Shown here piece by piece: positions 1-4,962 of a stretch of DNA of 5,978 nucleotides (its first letter is position 1; every line of letters begins with the position of its first letter). The position numbers and the translations under genes were made by a program. Origin of the DNA: Armatimonadetes bacterium RBG_19FT_COMBO_69_19 (GTDB taxonomy: Bacteria > Sysuimicrobiota > Sysuimicrobiia > Sysuimicrobiales > Kaftiobacteriaceae); contig MENB01000161.1 in NCBI GenBank assembly GCA_001768125.1, positions 1,126-7,103 of the forward strand, written 5' to 3'. Under the pieces are notes generated by a model. It was not told the DNA's origin, made no database searches, and worked only from the letters and a program-made list of their open reading frames with translations.

Positions 1-1239
1 AGCCACGACCGTCACCTCATCGACGCGGCGACGACGCGGACGCTCGAGCTGGAGGACCGGCGCGTCACCTCCTATCCAGGGGCATACTCCGTCTACGCCC
101 GCCTGCGCGCCGAGCAGCAGGACCGTCAGCGCGAGCTGCACGAGCGCCAGCAGGAGGAAATCGCGAAGCTCGAGGATTACATCCGCCGCTACAAGGCGGG
201 GAACCGGGCGACGATGGCCAAGAGCCGCGAAAAGCGGCTCGGGCGCGTGCGGCAGCGGCTGATCGAGGCCCCGCGCGATCACAAGGCGATGGGAATCCGG
301 CCGTCCACCGGGGCGGCCTCGGGCAAGTCGGTCGCTACGCTCAAGGGCGTCGGCAAGCGGTACGGTGAGCGAGTCGTCCTGAGCGACGTCGACCTCCTCC
401 TCTTCCGCGGCGAGCGCATCGGTCTGCTCGGCCCCAACGGCGCCGGAAAATCCACGCTGCTGAAGATGCTGGCCTCGCTCGAGGCGCCGACGAGCGGGCG
501 GGTCACGGTGGGCACGAACGTCCGCGTGGCGTACTTCGCGCAGGAGCCGACCACCTCGCTCGATCCCGAGAGCAGCGTGCTGGACGAGGTGCTTGCCGAC
601 CGGCCGATGACCCCGGAAGCGGTCCGCACCTACCTCGGCCGGTTCTTGTTTAGCGGGGAAGACGTCTTCAAGCAGGTATCGATGCTCTCAGGCGGCGAGC
701 GCCAGCGCCTCAGCCTGGCGAAGATGCTGCTCGACGAACCGAACCTGCTCCTGCTCGATGAGCCGACGAACCACCTCGACATCCCCTCGCGCGAGGCGCT
801 CGAGGCAGCGCTGCGGGAGTTCGTCGGCACGATCGTGGTGGCGACGCACGACCGGTACCTCCTCGAGCGGCTGGCGACGCGCATCTTCACGATCCAGGAT
901 AGCCGGATCGCCGACTTCCACGGCACCTACGAGGAGCTCCGCCGGCGCCGCGCACGAGAGGTCGTGCGGCGACCGGCCCCAACCAAGAAGCCGGAGCCAT
1001 CGGCGGGGCGCCGAGCGCGGGAGGTCCGCCGACCGACCCCCACCTTCGAGGATGTCGCGGTGCAGATCGCGGCTGCGGAGCGCGAGCTCGAAGACGCAGG
1101 ACGCCGGCTGTCCGACCCCGAGCTGTACCGCAACGCCGATCGAGTGAAAGATGGGCGAGCCCGATACGAGGCGGCGCAGCAGCGGCTCGACGCGTTGTAC
1201 GCACTGCTCGACGCTGTCGGAGACGAGCCCGCCAGGTAA
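1..1239 (+). CDS. ABC-F family ATPase (ribosome-associated), 3' part of gene
   Basis: The reading frame is open from base 1, so the gene starts before the window; 412 residues are seen. ABC-F proteins are soluble ATPases with two ABC domains and no membrane part, and many bind the ribosomal E site to act on stalled or antibiotic-bound ribosomes. The fragment begins with SHDRHLID, the switch-His end of the first ABC domain. A charged helical linker follows (residues about 25-95, ending IRRYKAGNRATMAKSREKRL), matching the interdomain P-site tRNA-interaction arm. The second ABC domain has Walker A GPNGAGKST (144-152), signature LSGGE (229-233), Walker B LLLLDEP with catalytic Glu254, and switch His283 in ATHDRYLL. 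A basic Arg/Pro stretch (about 314-347) leads to a C-terminal coiled coil (about 350-411), as in Uup/YdiF-like members. The ATG at 214 lies inside the linker and is not the start. Family is certain; the subfamily and whether it confers antibiotic resistance are not decidable here. Termination may involve the palindrome downstream. Confidence 0.95.
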   Translation, partial: SHDRHLIDAATTRTLELEDRRVTSYPGAYSVYARLRAEQQDRQRELHERQQEEIAKLEDYIRRYKAGNRATMAKSREKRLGRVRQRLIEAPRDHKAMGIRPSTGAASGKSVATLKGVGKRYGERVVLSDVDLLLFRGERIGLLGPNGAGKSTLLKMLASLEAPTSGRVTVGTNVRVAYFAQEPTTSLDPESSVLDEVLADRPMTPEAVRTYLGRFLFSGEDVFKQVSMLSGGERQRLSLAKMLLDEPNLLLLDEPTNHLDIPSREALEAALREFVGTIVVATHDRYLLERLATRIFTIQDSRIADFHGTYEELRRRRAREVVRRPAPTKKPEPSAGRRAREVRRPTPTFEDVAVQIAAAERELEDAGRRLSDPELYRNADRVKDGRARYEAAQQRLDALYALLDAVGDEPAR

Positions 1240-1247
1240 CCGGGACT

Positions 1248-1304
1248 ACTTGGGTCATCGTTGCAACTCGGTCCGGACCGAGTTGCATGCTTCACGTGGG
1301 TCAT
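1248..1304. repeat. 11-bp direct repeats flanking a palindrome
   Basis: ACTTGGGTCAT at 1248-1258 and ACGTGGGTCAT at 1294-1304 are direct repeats with one mismatch (8 identical bases at the right end). They flank a perfect 26-bp palindrome almost symmetrically. A small hairpin (GCGCC/GGCGC, 1310-1324) follows. The arrangement could be a compound regulator site or a small palindromic element with duplicated flanks; neither can be shown from one copy. Confidence 0.55.
1262..1287. repeat. Perfect 26-bp palindrome, possible operator or terminator hairpin
   Basis: The 13-base half-site TGCAACTCGGTCC is followed immediately by its exact reverse complement, with no spacer. As RNA it folds into an 11-bp stem with a CCGG loop. 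It starts 22 bases after the ABC-F stop codon and ends 60 bases before the -35 box of the next gene. No U-tract follows (TGCTTCAC), so it is not a classical intrinsic terminator. It could still be a U-less 3'-end hairpin or the operator of a dimeric DNA-binding protein. The palindrome itself is certain; its role is inference. Confidence 0.7.
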
Positions 1305-1347
1305 GGATTGCGCCTGGCCGGCGCGACCGACGAGGTCCCGGGTTCGA

Positions 1348-1376
1348 TTGACACCTCAGATGGCCAGTGCTAGAAT
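1348..1376 (+). promoter_or_regulatory. Near-consensus sigma70-type promoter of the L7Ae-like gene
   Basis: The -35 box TTGACA (1348-1353, 6/6 consensus), a 17-base spacer and the -10 box TAGAAT (1371-1376, 5/6) form an almost ideal housekeeping promoter. TGC directly before the -10 box adds an extended -10 element. The predicted transcription start is at about 1382-1384, which coincides with the GTG codon at 1384. No other site in the window matches the consensus so closely. Two in-frame ATGs (1360 and 1375) lie inside the promoter and would not be on this transcript. Confidence 0.8.
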
Positions 1377-1383
1377 GCAACGC

Positions 1384-1680
1384 GTGCCCGAAGGGACCTC
1401 GCAGCACGCTGATCTGCTGGAGCATCTCCGGACGGCCGAGTACCGGTCGGTCGGAGCGAACCAGACGGTGAAAGCGATCCAGCGAGGACGGGCCCGGCTG
1501 GTGTTCGTGGCCACGGACGCCGATCGCCGCGTGGTCCAGGACGTGGTGGCGGCCGGACGCGATCGGGGCCTTGAGGTGATCGAGGCCGGCTCGATGAAGG
1601 AACTCGGTCGCGCCTGCGGGATCGCGGTGGGCGCGGCGGCGGCAGCGGTGCTGGCGCCGCCGGATGCGGCGGCCTCGTAA
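1384..1680 (+). CDS. L7Ae/L30e-like RNA-binding protein (YbxF type)
   Basis: This 98-residue protein belongs to the L7Ae/L30e/S12e/Gadd45 family. Bacterial members such as YbxF and YlxQ are small RNA-binding proteins that recognise kink-turn RNA, and their cellular role is poorly defined. The RNA-contact signature is visible as VGANQTVKAI (residues 23-32: Gly24, Asn26, Lys30), followed by RLVFVATDAD (38-47) and the conserved C-terminal block ELGRACGIAVGAAA (73-86). The short Ala/Pro-rich tail is not conserved. I chose GTG 1384 because the family core begins shortly after it and because the promoter predicts transcription starting at or next to this codon. ATG 1360 and ATG 1375 are in frame but lie within the promoter and lack a Shine-Dalgarno sequence. 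The position before rpsL is the same as ybxF in Bacillus. Readthrough into rpsL is possible because no clear terminator follows. Family call is strong; the start is likely but unproven. Confidence 0.88.
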   Translation: MPEGTSQHADLLEHLRTAEYRSVGANQTVKAIQRGRARLVFVATDADRRVVQDVVAAGRDRGLEVIEAGSMKELGRACGIAVGAAAAAVLAPPDAAAS

Positions 1681-1703
1681 TCTACACATAATCTACATAT
1701 AAT
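1681..1703 (+). promoter_or_regulatory. AT-rich tandem repeat with consensus -10 box, candidate str operon promoter
   Basis: Directly after the L7Ae-like stop codon, TCTACACATAA (1681-1691) and TCTACATATAA (1692-1702) form an 11-bp tandem repeat with one mismatch, an AT-rich island in GC-rich DNA. The second copy ends in a perfect -10 box, TATAAT (1698-1703); the first ends in CATAAT. Predicted transcription start is about 1710. The -35 position at 17-bp spacing (1675-1680, TCGTAA) matches consensus poorly and overlaps the stop codon of the previous gene. The promoter would therefore depend on the -10 region or an activator. Confidence 0.5.
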
Positions 1704-1719
1704 AGGTACGTACGGAAGG

Positions 1720-1755
1720 ACGGGAAGCCCGCGGGGACGCTCCCGTGGTCCCCGC
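1720..1755 (+). promoter_or_regulatory. Leader hairpin 1 with competing or pseudoknot pairing
   Basis: GCGGGGAC (1731-1738) pairs perfectly with GTCCCCGC (1748-1755) around a 9-base loop. Six of the loop bases, TCCCGT (1741-1746), are exactly complementary to ACGGGA (1720-1725) just upstream. The order A-B-A'-B' is that of an H-type pseudoknot. Only one base (1747) joins the second and fourth strands, which makes full simultaneous pairing sterically difficult, so two alternative folds may be likelier. A third option, CGGG-AAG-CCCG (1721-1731), also exists. Confidence 0.45.
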
Positions 1756-1763
1756 CTCAAATC

Positions 1764-1784
1764 GGGGTTGGCAGGTCCGACCCT
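1764..1784 (+). promoter_or_regulatory. Leader hairpin 2
   Basis: GGGGTTGG (1764-1771) pairs with CCGACCCT (1777-1784) through eight consecutive pairs, two of them G-U, closing a 5-base loop CAGGT. It lies 8 bases after hairpin 1. No function can be assigned to it alone. Confidence 0.35.
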
Positions 1785-1788
1785 CACA

Positions 1789-1830
1789 TGCGCCGCAGGA
1801 CACCGATCCTCCGGTGTCGCGTATGGCGCA
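1789..1830 (+). promoter_or_regulatory. Leader hairpin 3, long with internal loop
   Basis: The inner stem GACACCG (1799-1805) / CGGTGTC (1812-1818) closes a 6-base loop, and the outer stem TGCGCC (1789-1794) / GGCGCA (1825-1830) extends it, with a G-U pair possible at 1795-1824. The internal loop has three bases on the 5' side (CAG) and five on the 3' side (GCGTA). It is the most regular two-tier structure in the leader and a plausible protein-binding stem. The internal loop lacks the paired GA motifs of a kink-turn. Confidence 0.42.
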
Positions 1831-1855
1831 GCGTAATTGAAGACAGGTCAGAAGT

Positions 1856-1897
1856 CGCGATAACCCGGCGAAGCCATCGCGCGCCGCGGCATCGCGC
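1856..1897 (+). promoter_or_regulatory. Leader hairpin 4 with duplicated 3' strand
   Basis: CGCGAT (1856-1861) pairs with ATCGCG at 1876-1881, with an inner GGC-GAA-GCC stem-loop (1867-1875) and a five-base bulge AACCC. The same 3' strand occurs again at 1891-1896, because CATCGCGC is repeated at 1875-1882 and 1890-1897. One 5' strand thus has two equal partners 15 bases apart, so the RNA could switch between two registers. The repeat could also be chance in GC-rich DNA. Confidence 0.35.
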
Positions 1898-1900
1898 CAT

Positions 1901-1932
1901 CTCCCCGGCCCGCCAAGGTGGGCTTTGGGGGG
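1901..1932 (+). promoter_or_regulatory. Leader hairpin 5, strong GC stem before rpsL
   Basis: GCCCGCC (1908-1914) pairs with GGTGGGC (1917-1923), and the outer CTCCCC (1901-1906) pairs with six G bases (1927-1932). G1907 faces UUU (1924-1926) between the two stems. The short U stretch lies inside the structure and is followed by G bases, so this is not a normal intrinsic terminator. It ends 43 bases before the rpsL Shine-Dalgarno sequence. Confidence 0.42.
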
Positions 1933-1974
1933 TCGTGTGTGTCTGAACGCTGGAATCTGTAACGCTGAGATCGC

Positions 1975-1983
1975 GAGGAGGAG
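1975..1983 (+). promoter_or_regulatory. Strong ribosome binding site of rpsL
   Basis: GAGGAGGAG contains the full Shine-Dalgarno core AGGAGG (1976-1981), five bases before the ATG at 1987. It is the strongest ribosome binding site in the window and fixes the rpsL start. It contrasts with the L7Ae-like gene, which has none. Confidence 0.85.
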
Positions 1984-1986
1984 AGG

Positions 1987-2358
1987 ATGCCGACCATCAG
2001 TCAGCTCGTGCGCCACGGACGGCACCGGGTGACGTCGAAGACGAAGTCGCCGCATCTGGAGCACAACCCGCAGAAGCGGGGGGTGTGCATCCAGGTCCGG
2101 ACGATGACGCCCAAGAAGCCGAACTCCGCCCTGCGGAAGATCGCCCGGGTGCGCCTGACCAACCAGCATGAGGTCACCGCGTACATCCCCGGCATCGGCC
2201 ACAACCTGCAGGAGCACTCGGTCGTGCTCATCCGGGGCGGGCGGGTGCCCGACCTCCCCGGGATCCGGTATCACATCATCCGCGGGACGATCGACGCGGC
2301 CGGGGTGACCGACCGGCGCCAGGGGCGGTCGAAGTACGGGGCCAAGCGGCCCAAGTAG
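1987..2358 (+). CDS. rpsL: 30S ribosomal protein S12
   Basis: S12 lies at the decoding centre of the small subunit and affects tRNA selection accuracy and streptomycin response. The 123 residues cover the whole family length and align without gaps with E. coli S12 (from memory) through PQKRGVC (28-34), [11 protein letters not shown] (41-51), [17 protein letters not shown] (71-87) and the C-terminal [10 protein letters not shown]. Lys43, the main streptomycin-resistance site, is present. At residue 88 the codon is CCC (2248-2250), giving RVPDLPG instead of the usual RVKDLPG: the second classical resistance lysine is replaced by proline. Asp89, the residue methylthiolated by RimO in many bacteria, is retained. 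The gene is the first of the str operon, preceded by the structured leader, with rpsG starting 12 bases after its stop. Confidence 0.98.
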   Translation: MPTISQLVRHGRHRVTSKTKSPHLEHNPQKRGVCIQVRTMTPKKPNSALRKIARVRLTNQHEVTAYIPGIGHNLQEHSVVLIRGGRVPDLPGIRYHIIRGTIDAAGVTDRRQGRSKYGAKRPK

Positions 2359-2370
2359 CGAGGGAGCGAG

Positions 2371-2844
2371 ATGCCGAGGAAAGGTGCGGTCAGTCGTCGG
2401 GAGATCCGGCCGGATCCGGTATACAACAGCGTCGTCGTGCACCGGCTCGTGAACAACATCATGACGCGCGGCAAGAAGAGCGTCGCCGAGCAGATCGTCT
2501 ACGGCGCCTTCGGCCAGGTCAAGGAGCGCACCGGCCAGGACCCGGTCAAGGTCCTGGACAAGGCGCTGCACAACGTCATGCCGGTGCTCGAGGTACGGCC
2601 CCGGCGCGTGGGCGGCGCCACCTACCAGGTGCCGATCGAGGTCCGCCAGGACCGGCGGATGTCGCTCGGCCTGCGCTGGCTGGTGGATTACGCCCGGCAG
2701 CGGAAGGACAAGCGCACGATGCTCGAGCGGCTGGTGGCCGAGATCCTCGACGCCAGCAACGGGCAGGGCGGCGCGGTGAAGAAGCGGGAGGACACGCACC
2801 GGATGGCCGAGGCCAACAAGGCCTTCGCCCACTACCGGTGGTGA
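2371..2844 (+). CDS. rpsG: 30S ribosomal protein S7
   Basis: S7 binds the 3' major domain of 16S rRNA, starts assembly of the 30S head and contacts E-site tRNA. The 157-residue length is typical. Family landmarks are the N-terminal [12 protein letters not shown], the helix with [13 protein letters not shown] (28-40), the beta-hairpin [18 protein letters not shown] (74-91) that contacts rRNA and tRNA, and the C-terminal FAHYRW. A purine-rich site, AGGGAG (2361-2366), lies four bases before the ATG. In E. coli S7 represses its own operon by binding a roughly 100-base rpsL-rpsG spacer; here that spacer is only 12 bases, so this control must be absent or located elsewhere. The fusA start follows 14 bases after the stop, consistent with co-translation from one mRNA. 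Confidence 0.98.
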   Translation: MPRKGAVSRREIRPDPVYNSVVVHRLVNNIMTRGKKSVAEQIVYGAFGQVKERTGQDPVKVLDKALHNVMPVLEVRPRRVGGATYQVPIEVRQDRRMSLGLRWLVDYARQRKDKRTMLERLVAEILDASNGQGGAVKKREDTHRMAEANKAFAHYRW

Positions 2845-2858
2845 CGTAGGGAGCTCGG

Positions 2859-4943
2859 ATGACAGCGGTACCGCTCCACACAATCCGGAACATCGGGATC
2901 GTCGCCCACATCGACGCGGGCAAGACGACGACCACCGAGCGCATCCTCTTCTACACGGGACGGGTGCACCGCATCGGCGAGGTCGACGAGGGCTCCGCGA
3001 CGATGGACTGGATGGTCCAGGAGCGCGAGCGCGGGATCACCATCACCTCCGCGGCGACGACCTGCGTCTGGCGGGACCACCGCATCAACATCATCGACAC
3101 GCCCGGGCACGTGGACTTCACCGTCGAGGTGGAGCGCTCACTGCGCGTGCTGGACGGCGCGGTTGTCGTCCTGAGCGCCGTGGAAGGCGTCCAGCCGCAG
3201 TCCGAGACCGTCTGGCGCCAGGCCGACCGCTACCGCGTCCCCCGCGTGCTCTACGTGAACAAGATGGACCGCACCGGCGCGGACTTCCTCCGCACGGTCC
3301 GGATGGTCCGGGAGCGCCTGGGCGCGCATGCCGTCCCGGTGCAGCTGGCGGTCGGCAGTGAGGACAACTTCCAGGGCATCATCGACCTCATCCGCATGAA
3401 GTCCACCCTCTACCTGGACGACCTGGGCACGCGCTCCGACGAGACCGACATCCCCGCAGACATGCGCGAGCTGGCCGAGGAGTGGCGCGAGCGGCTGGTC
3501 GAGGCCGTCGCGGAGATGACCGACGAGCTGACGCACAAGTACCTCGAGGGGCACGCACTCACGGAAGACGAAATCCGCCGGGGGCTCCGCGAAGGGACGC
3601 TTTCCTATAAGATCGTGCCGGTGTTCGCCGGCAGCTCCTTCCGCAACAAGGGCGTCCAGCCGCTCCTGGACGCGGTCGTGGATTACCTGCCCTCGCCGGT
3701 GGACGTGCCGGCGGTGGTGGGCCGGCATCCCAAGACCGGTGAGCCCGAGACGCGCAAGCCCGATCCGGCCGAGCCGTTCGCGTCGCTGGCCTTCAAGATC
3801 GTCACCGACCCCCACGTCGGCAAGCTCACGTACTTCCGCGTGTACTCCGGCACTCTGAAGGCCGGGTCGTATGTCTACAACGCCGCCAAAGACAAGAAAG
3901 AACGCATCAGCCGCATCCTGCAGATGCACGCCAATCACCGGGAGGACATCCCGGAGGTCACGGCGGGAAACGTCGTGGCCGCGGTCGGGCTGCGCGATAC
4001 GACGACCGGCGACACGCTCTGCGACGCCGACCGCCCGATCGTGCTCGAGGCGATGCAGTTCCCCGAGCCCGTCATCGCCGTCGCCGTAGAGCCCAAGTCG
4101 AAGGCCGACGAGGACAAGCTGACCACGGCACTGGCCAAGCTCGCCGAGGAGGATCCGACCTTCAAGGTGCGCTTCGACCAGGAGACCGGCCAGACGCTGA
4201 TCGCCGGGATGGGCGAGTTGCACCTGGAGATCATCGTCGACCGGATGCTGCGCGAGTTCAACGTCCAGGCCAACGTCGGCCGCCCGCAGGTGGCGTATAA
4301 GGAAACCATCCGGCAGACCGCGGACGCCGAGGGCCGCTACGTGCGCCAGACCGGCGGCCGCGGGCAGTACGGCCACTGCGAGATCATCCTCGAGCCGCTG
4401 CCGCGGGGCAGCGGGGTCGAGTTCGAGGACGAGATCACCGGCGGCGACATCCCCCGGGAGTTCATCCCCCCGATCGAGGCGGGGATCCGCGAGGCGGCGG
4501 AATCCGGCGTGCTCGCCGGGTACCCGGTCGTGGACTTCCGCGCGCGGCTGGTCGACGGGTCCTACCACGAGGTGGACAGCTCGGAGATGGCCTTCAAGAT
4601 CGCCGGTTCGCTGGCGTTCAAGGAAGCGACGGCGAAGGCGCGGCCCGTGCTGCTGGAGCCGGTGATGAAGGTCGAGGCCGTCACCCCCGAGCCGTACATG
4701 GGCGACGTGATCGGCGACCTGAACGCGCGGCGCGGCCGCATCGAGGGGATCGAGCAGCAGGGGAATGCGCGCGTGATCCGCGCGCTGGTGCCGCTGGCGG
4801 AGATGTTCGGCTACGCCACGGCGCTGCGCTCCGCCACCCAGGGCCGCGCGACGCACACGATGGAACCGTCGCACTACGAGGAAGTGCCGACCAGCATCGC
4901 GGACGAGGTCCGCGCCAAGGCCGGTGTGGCAGCGAGAGCCTAA
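2859..4943 (+). CDS. fusA: Translation elongation factor G
   Basis: EF-G is the GTPase that drives translocation of tRNA and mRNA and, with RRF, helps recycle ribosomes. The 694 residues show the full domain set. The G domain has G1 AHIDAGKT (16-23), switch [11 protein letters not shown] (58-67), G3 DTPGH with catalytic His84 (80-84), G4 NKMD (134-137) and G5 GSSF (258-261; SSF instead of the usual SAF). Domain II follows from about residue 300. Domain IV holds [13 protein letters not shown] and the tip motif [12 protein letters not shown], and domain V holds [20 protein letters not shown]. The length and canonical operon position favour the housekeeping enzyme over the fusA2 or Tet(M)-type paralogues. 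The start is supported by GGAG (2850-2853) five bases before the ATG. The gene follows rpsG by 14 bases and precedes tuf by 19, the standard str order. Confidence 0.98.
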   Translation: MTAVPLHTIRNIGIVAHIDAGKTTTTERILFYTGRVHRIGEVDEGSATMDWMVQERERGITITSAATTCVWRDHRINIIDTPGHVDFTVEVERSLRVLDGAVVVLSAVEGVQPQSETVWRQADRYRVPRVLYVNKMDRTGADFLRTVRMVRERLGAHAVPVQLAVGSEDNFQGIIDLIRMKSTLYLDDLGTRSDETDIPADMRELAEEWRERLVEAVAEMTDELTHKYLEGHALTEDEIRRGLREGTLSYKIVPVFAGSSFRNKGVQPLLDAVVDYLPSPVDVPAVVGRHPKTGEPETRKPDPAEPFASLAFKIVTDPHVGKLTYFRVYSGTLKAGSYVYNAAKDKKERISRILQMHANHREDIPEVTAGNVVAAVGLRDTTTGDTLCDADRPIVLEAMQFPEPVIAVAVEPKSKADEDKLTTALAKLAEEDPTFKVRFDQETGQTLIAGMGELHLEIIVDRMLREFNVQANVGRPQVAYKETIRQTADAEGRYVRQTGGRGQYGHCEIILEPLPRGSGVEFEDEITGGDIPREFIPPIEAGIREAAESGVLAGYPVVDFRARLVDGSYHEVDSSEMAFKIAGSLAFKEATAKARPVLLEPVMKVEAVTPEPYMGDVIGDLNARRGRIEGIEQQGNARVIRALVPLAEMFGYATALRSATQGRATHTMEPSHYEEVPTSIADEVRAKAGVAARA

Positions 4944-4962
4944 CACGGAGGGACGCTGAACG

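Larger units (their letters stand above)
1710..1986 (+). ncRNA. Structured 5' leader of the str operon (candidate cis-regulatory RNA)
   Basis: About 277 bases before rpsL contain no supported gene but a series of potential hairpins: 1731-1755 (8 bp), 1764-1784 (8 bp with two G-U pairs), 1789-1830 (7 plus 6 bp around an internal loop), 1856-1881 (6 plus 3 bp with a bulge) and 1901-1932 (6 plus 7 bp). Ribosomal protein operons commonly have leader RNAs bound by one of their own products for feedback control. The usual E. coli S7 site between rpsL and rpsG has no room here (12-bp gap), so control could have moved to this leader. I recognise no known riboswitch or ribosomal-leader family, and no kink-turn (sheared G-A pairs beside a 3-nt bulge) that the L7Ae-like protein would bind. 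The pairings were found by eye without energy calculation, and high GC content favours chance stems. Confidence 0.45.

Noticed and set aside
1334..1356. GGTTCGATT resembling the T-arm of a tRNA before the L7Ae-like gene
   Set aside because: The bases after the loop (GACAC) do not pair with those before it (CCGGG), position 61 is not C, and no acceptor, D or anticodon arm can be placed. The bases overlap the -35 box.
1261..1383. N-terminal extension of the L7Ae-like protein to ATG 1261-region, 1360 or 1375
   Set aside because: The extension is translated palindrome and promoter sequence, has no family similarity, and no ribosome binding site precedes any of these ATGs.
1837..1864. Possible internal promoter TTGAAG, 16 bases, GATAAC in the leader
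   Set aside because: Only 4/6 matches in each box with short spacing, and it overlaps hairpin 4. Too weak to list without start-site data.
1789..1881. Kink-turn in the leader as a target of the neighbouring L7Ae-like protein
   Set aside because: The internal loop and bulge of hairpins 3 and 4 lack opposed GA dinucleotides next to a three-base bulge, so no k-turn can be drawn.
1908..1926. Intrinsic terminator formed by the GC stem followed by TTT before rpsL
   Set aside because: Only three T bases follow, and they are succeeded by six G bases that pair with upstream C bases. No real U-tract.
1788..1946. Small open frame of 52 codons (ATG 1788) within the rpsL leader, and a 31-codon GTG frame at 1745-1840
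   Set aside because: No convincing ribosome binding site at normal spacing, Arg-rich composition typical of random GC-rich DNA, and overlap with the strong hairpins. No run of regulatory codons as in an attenuation leader peptide.
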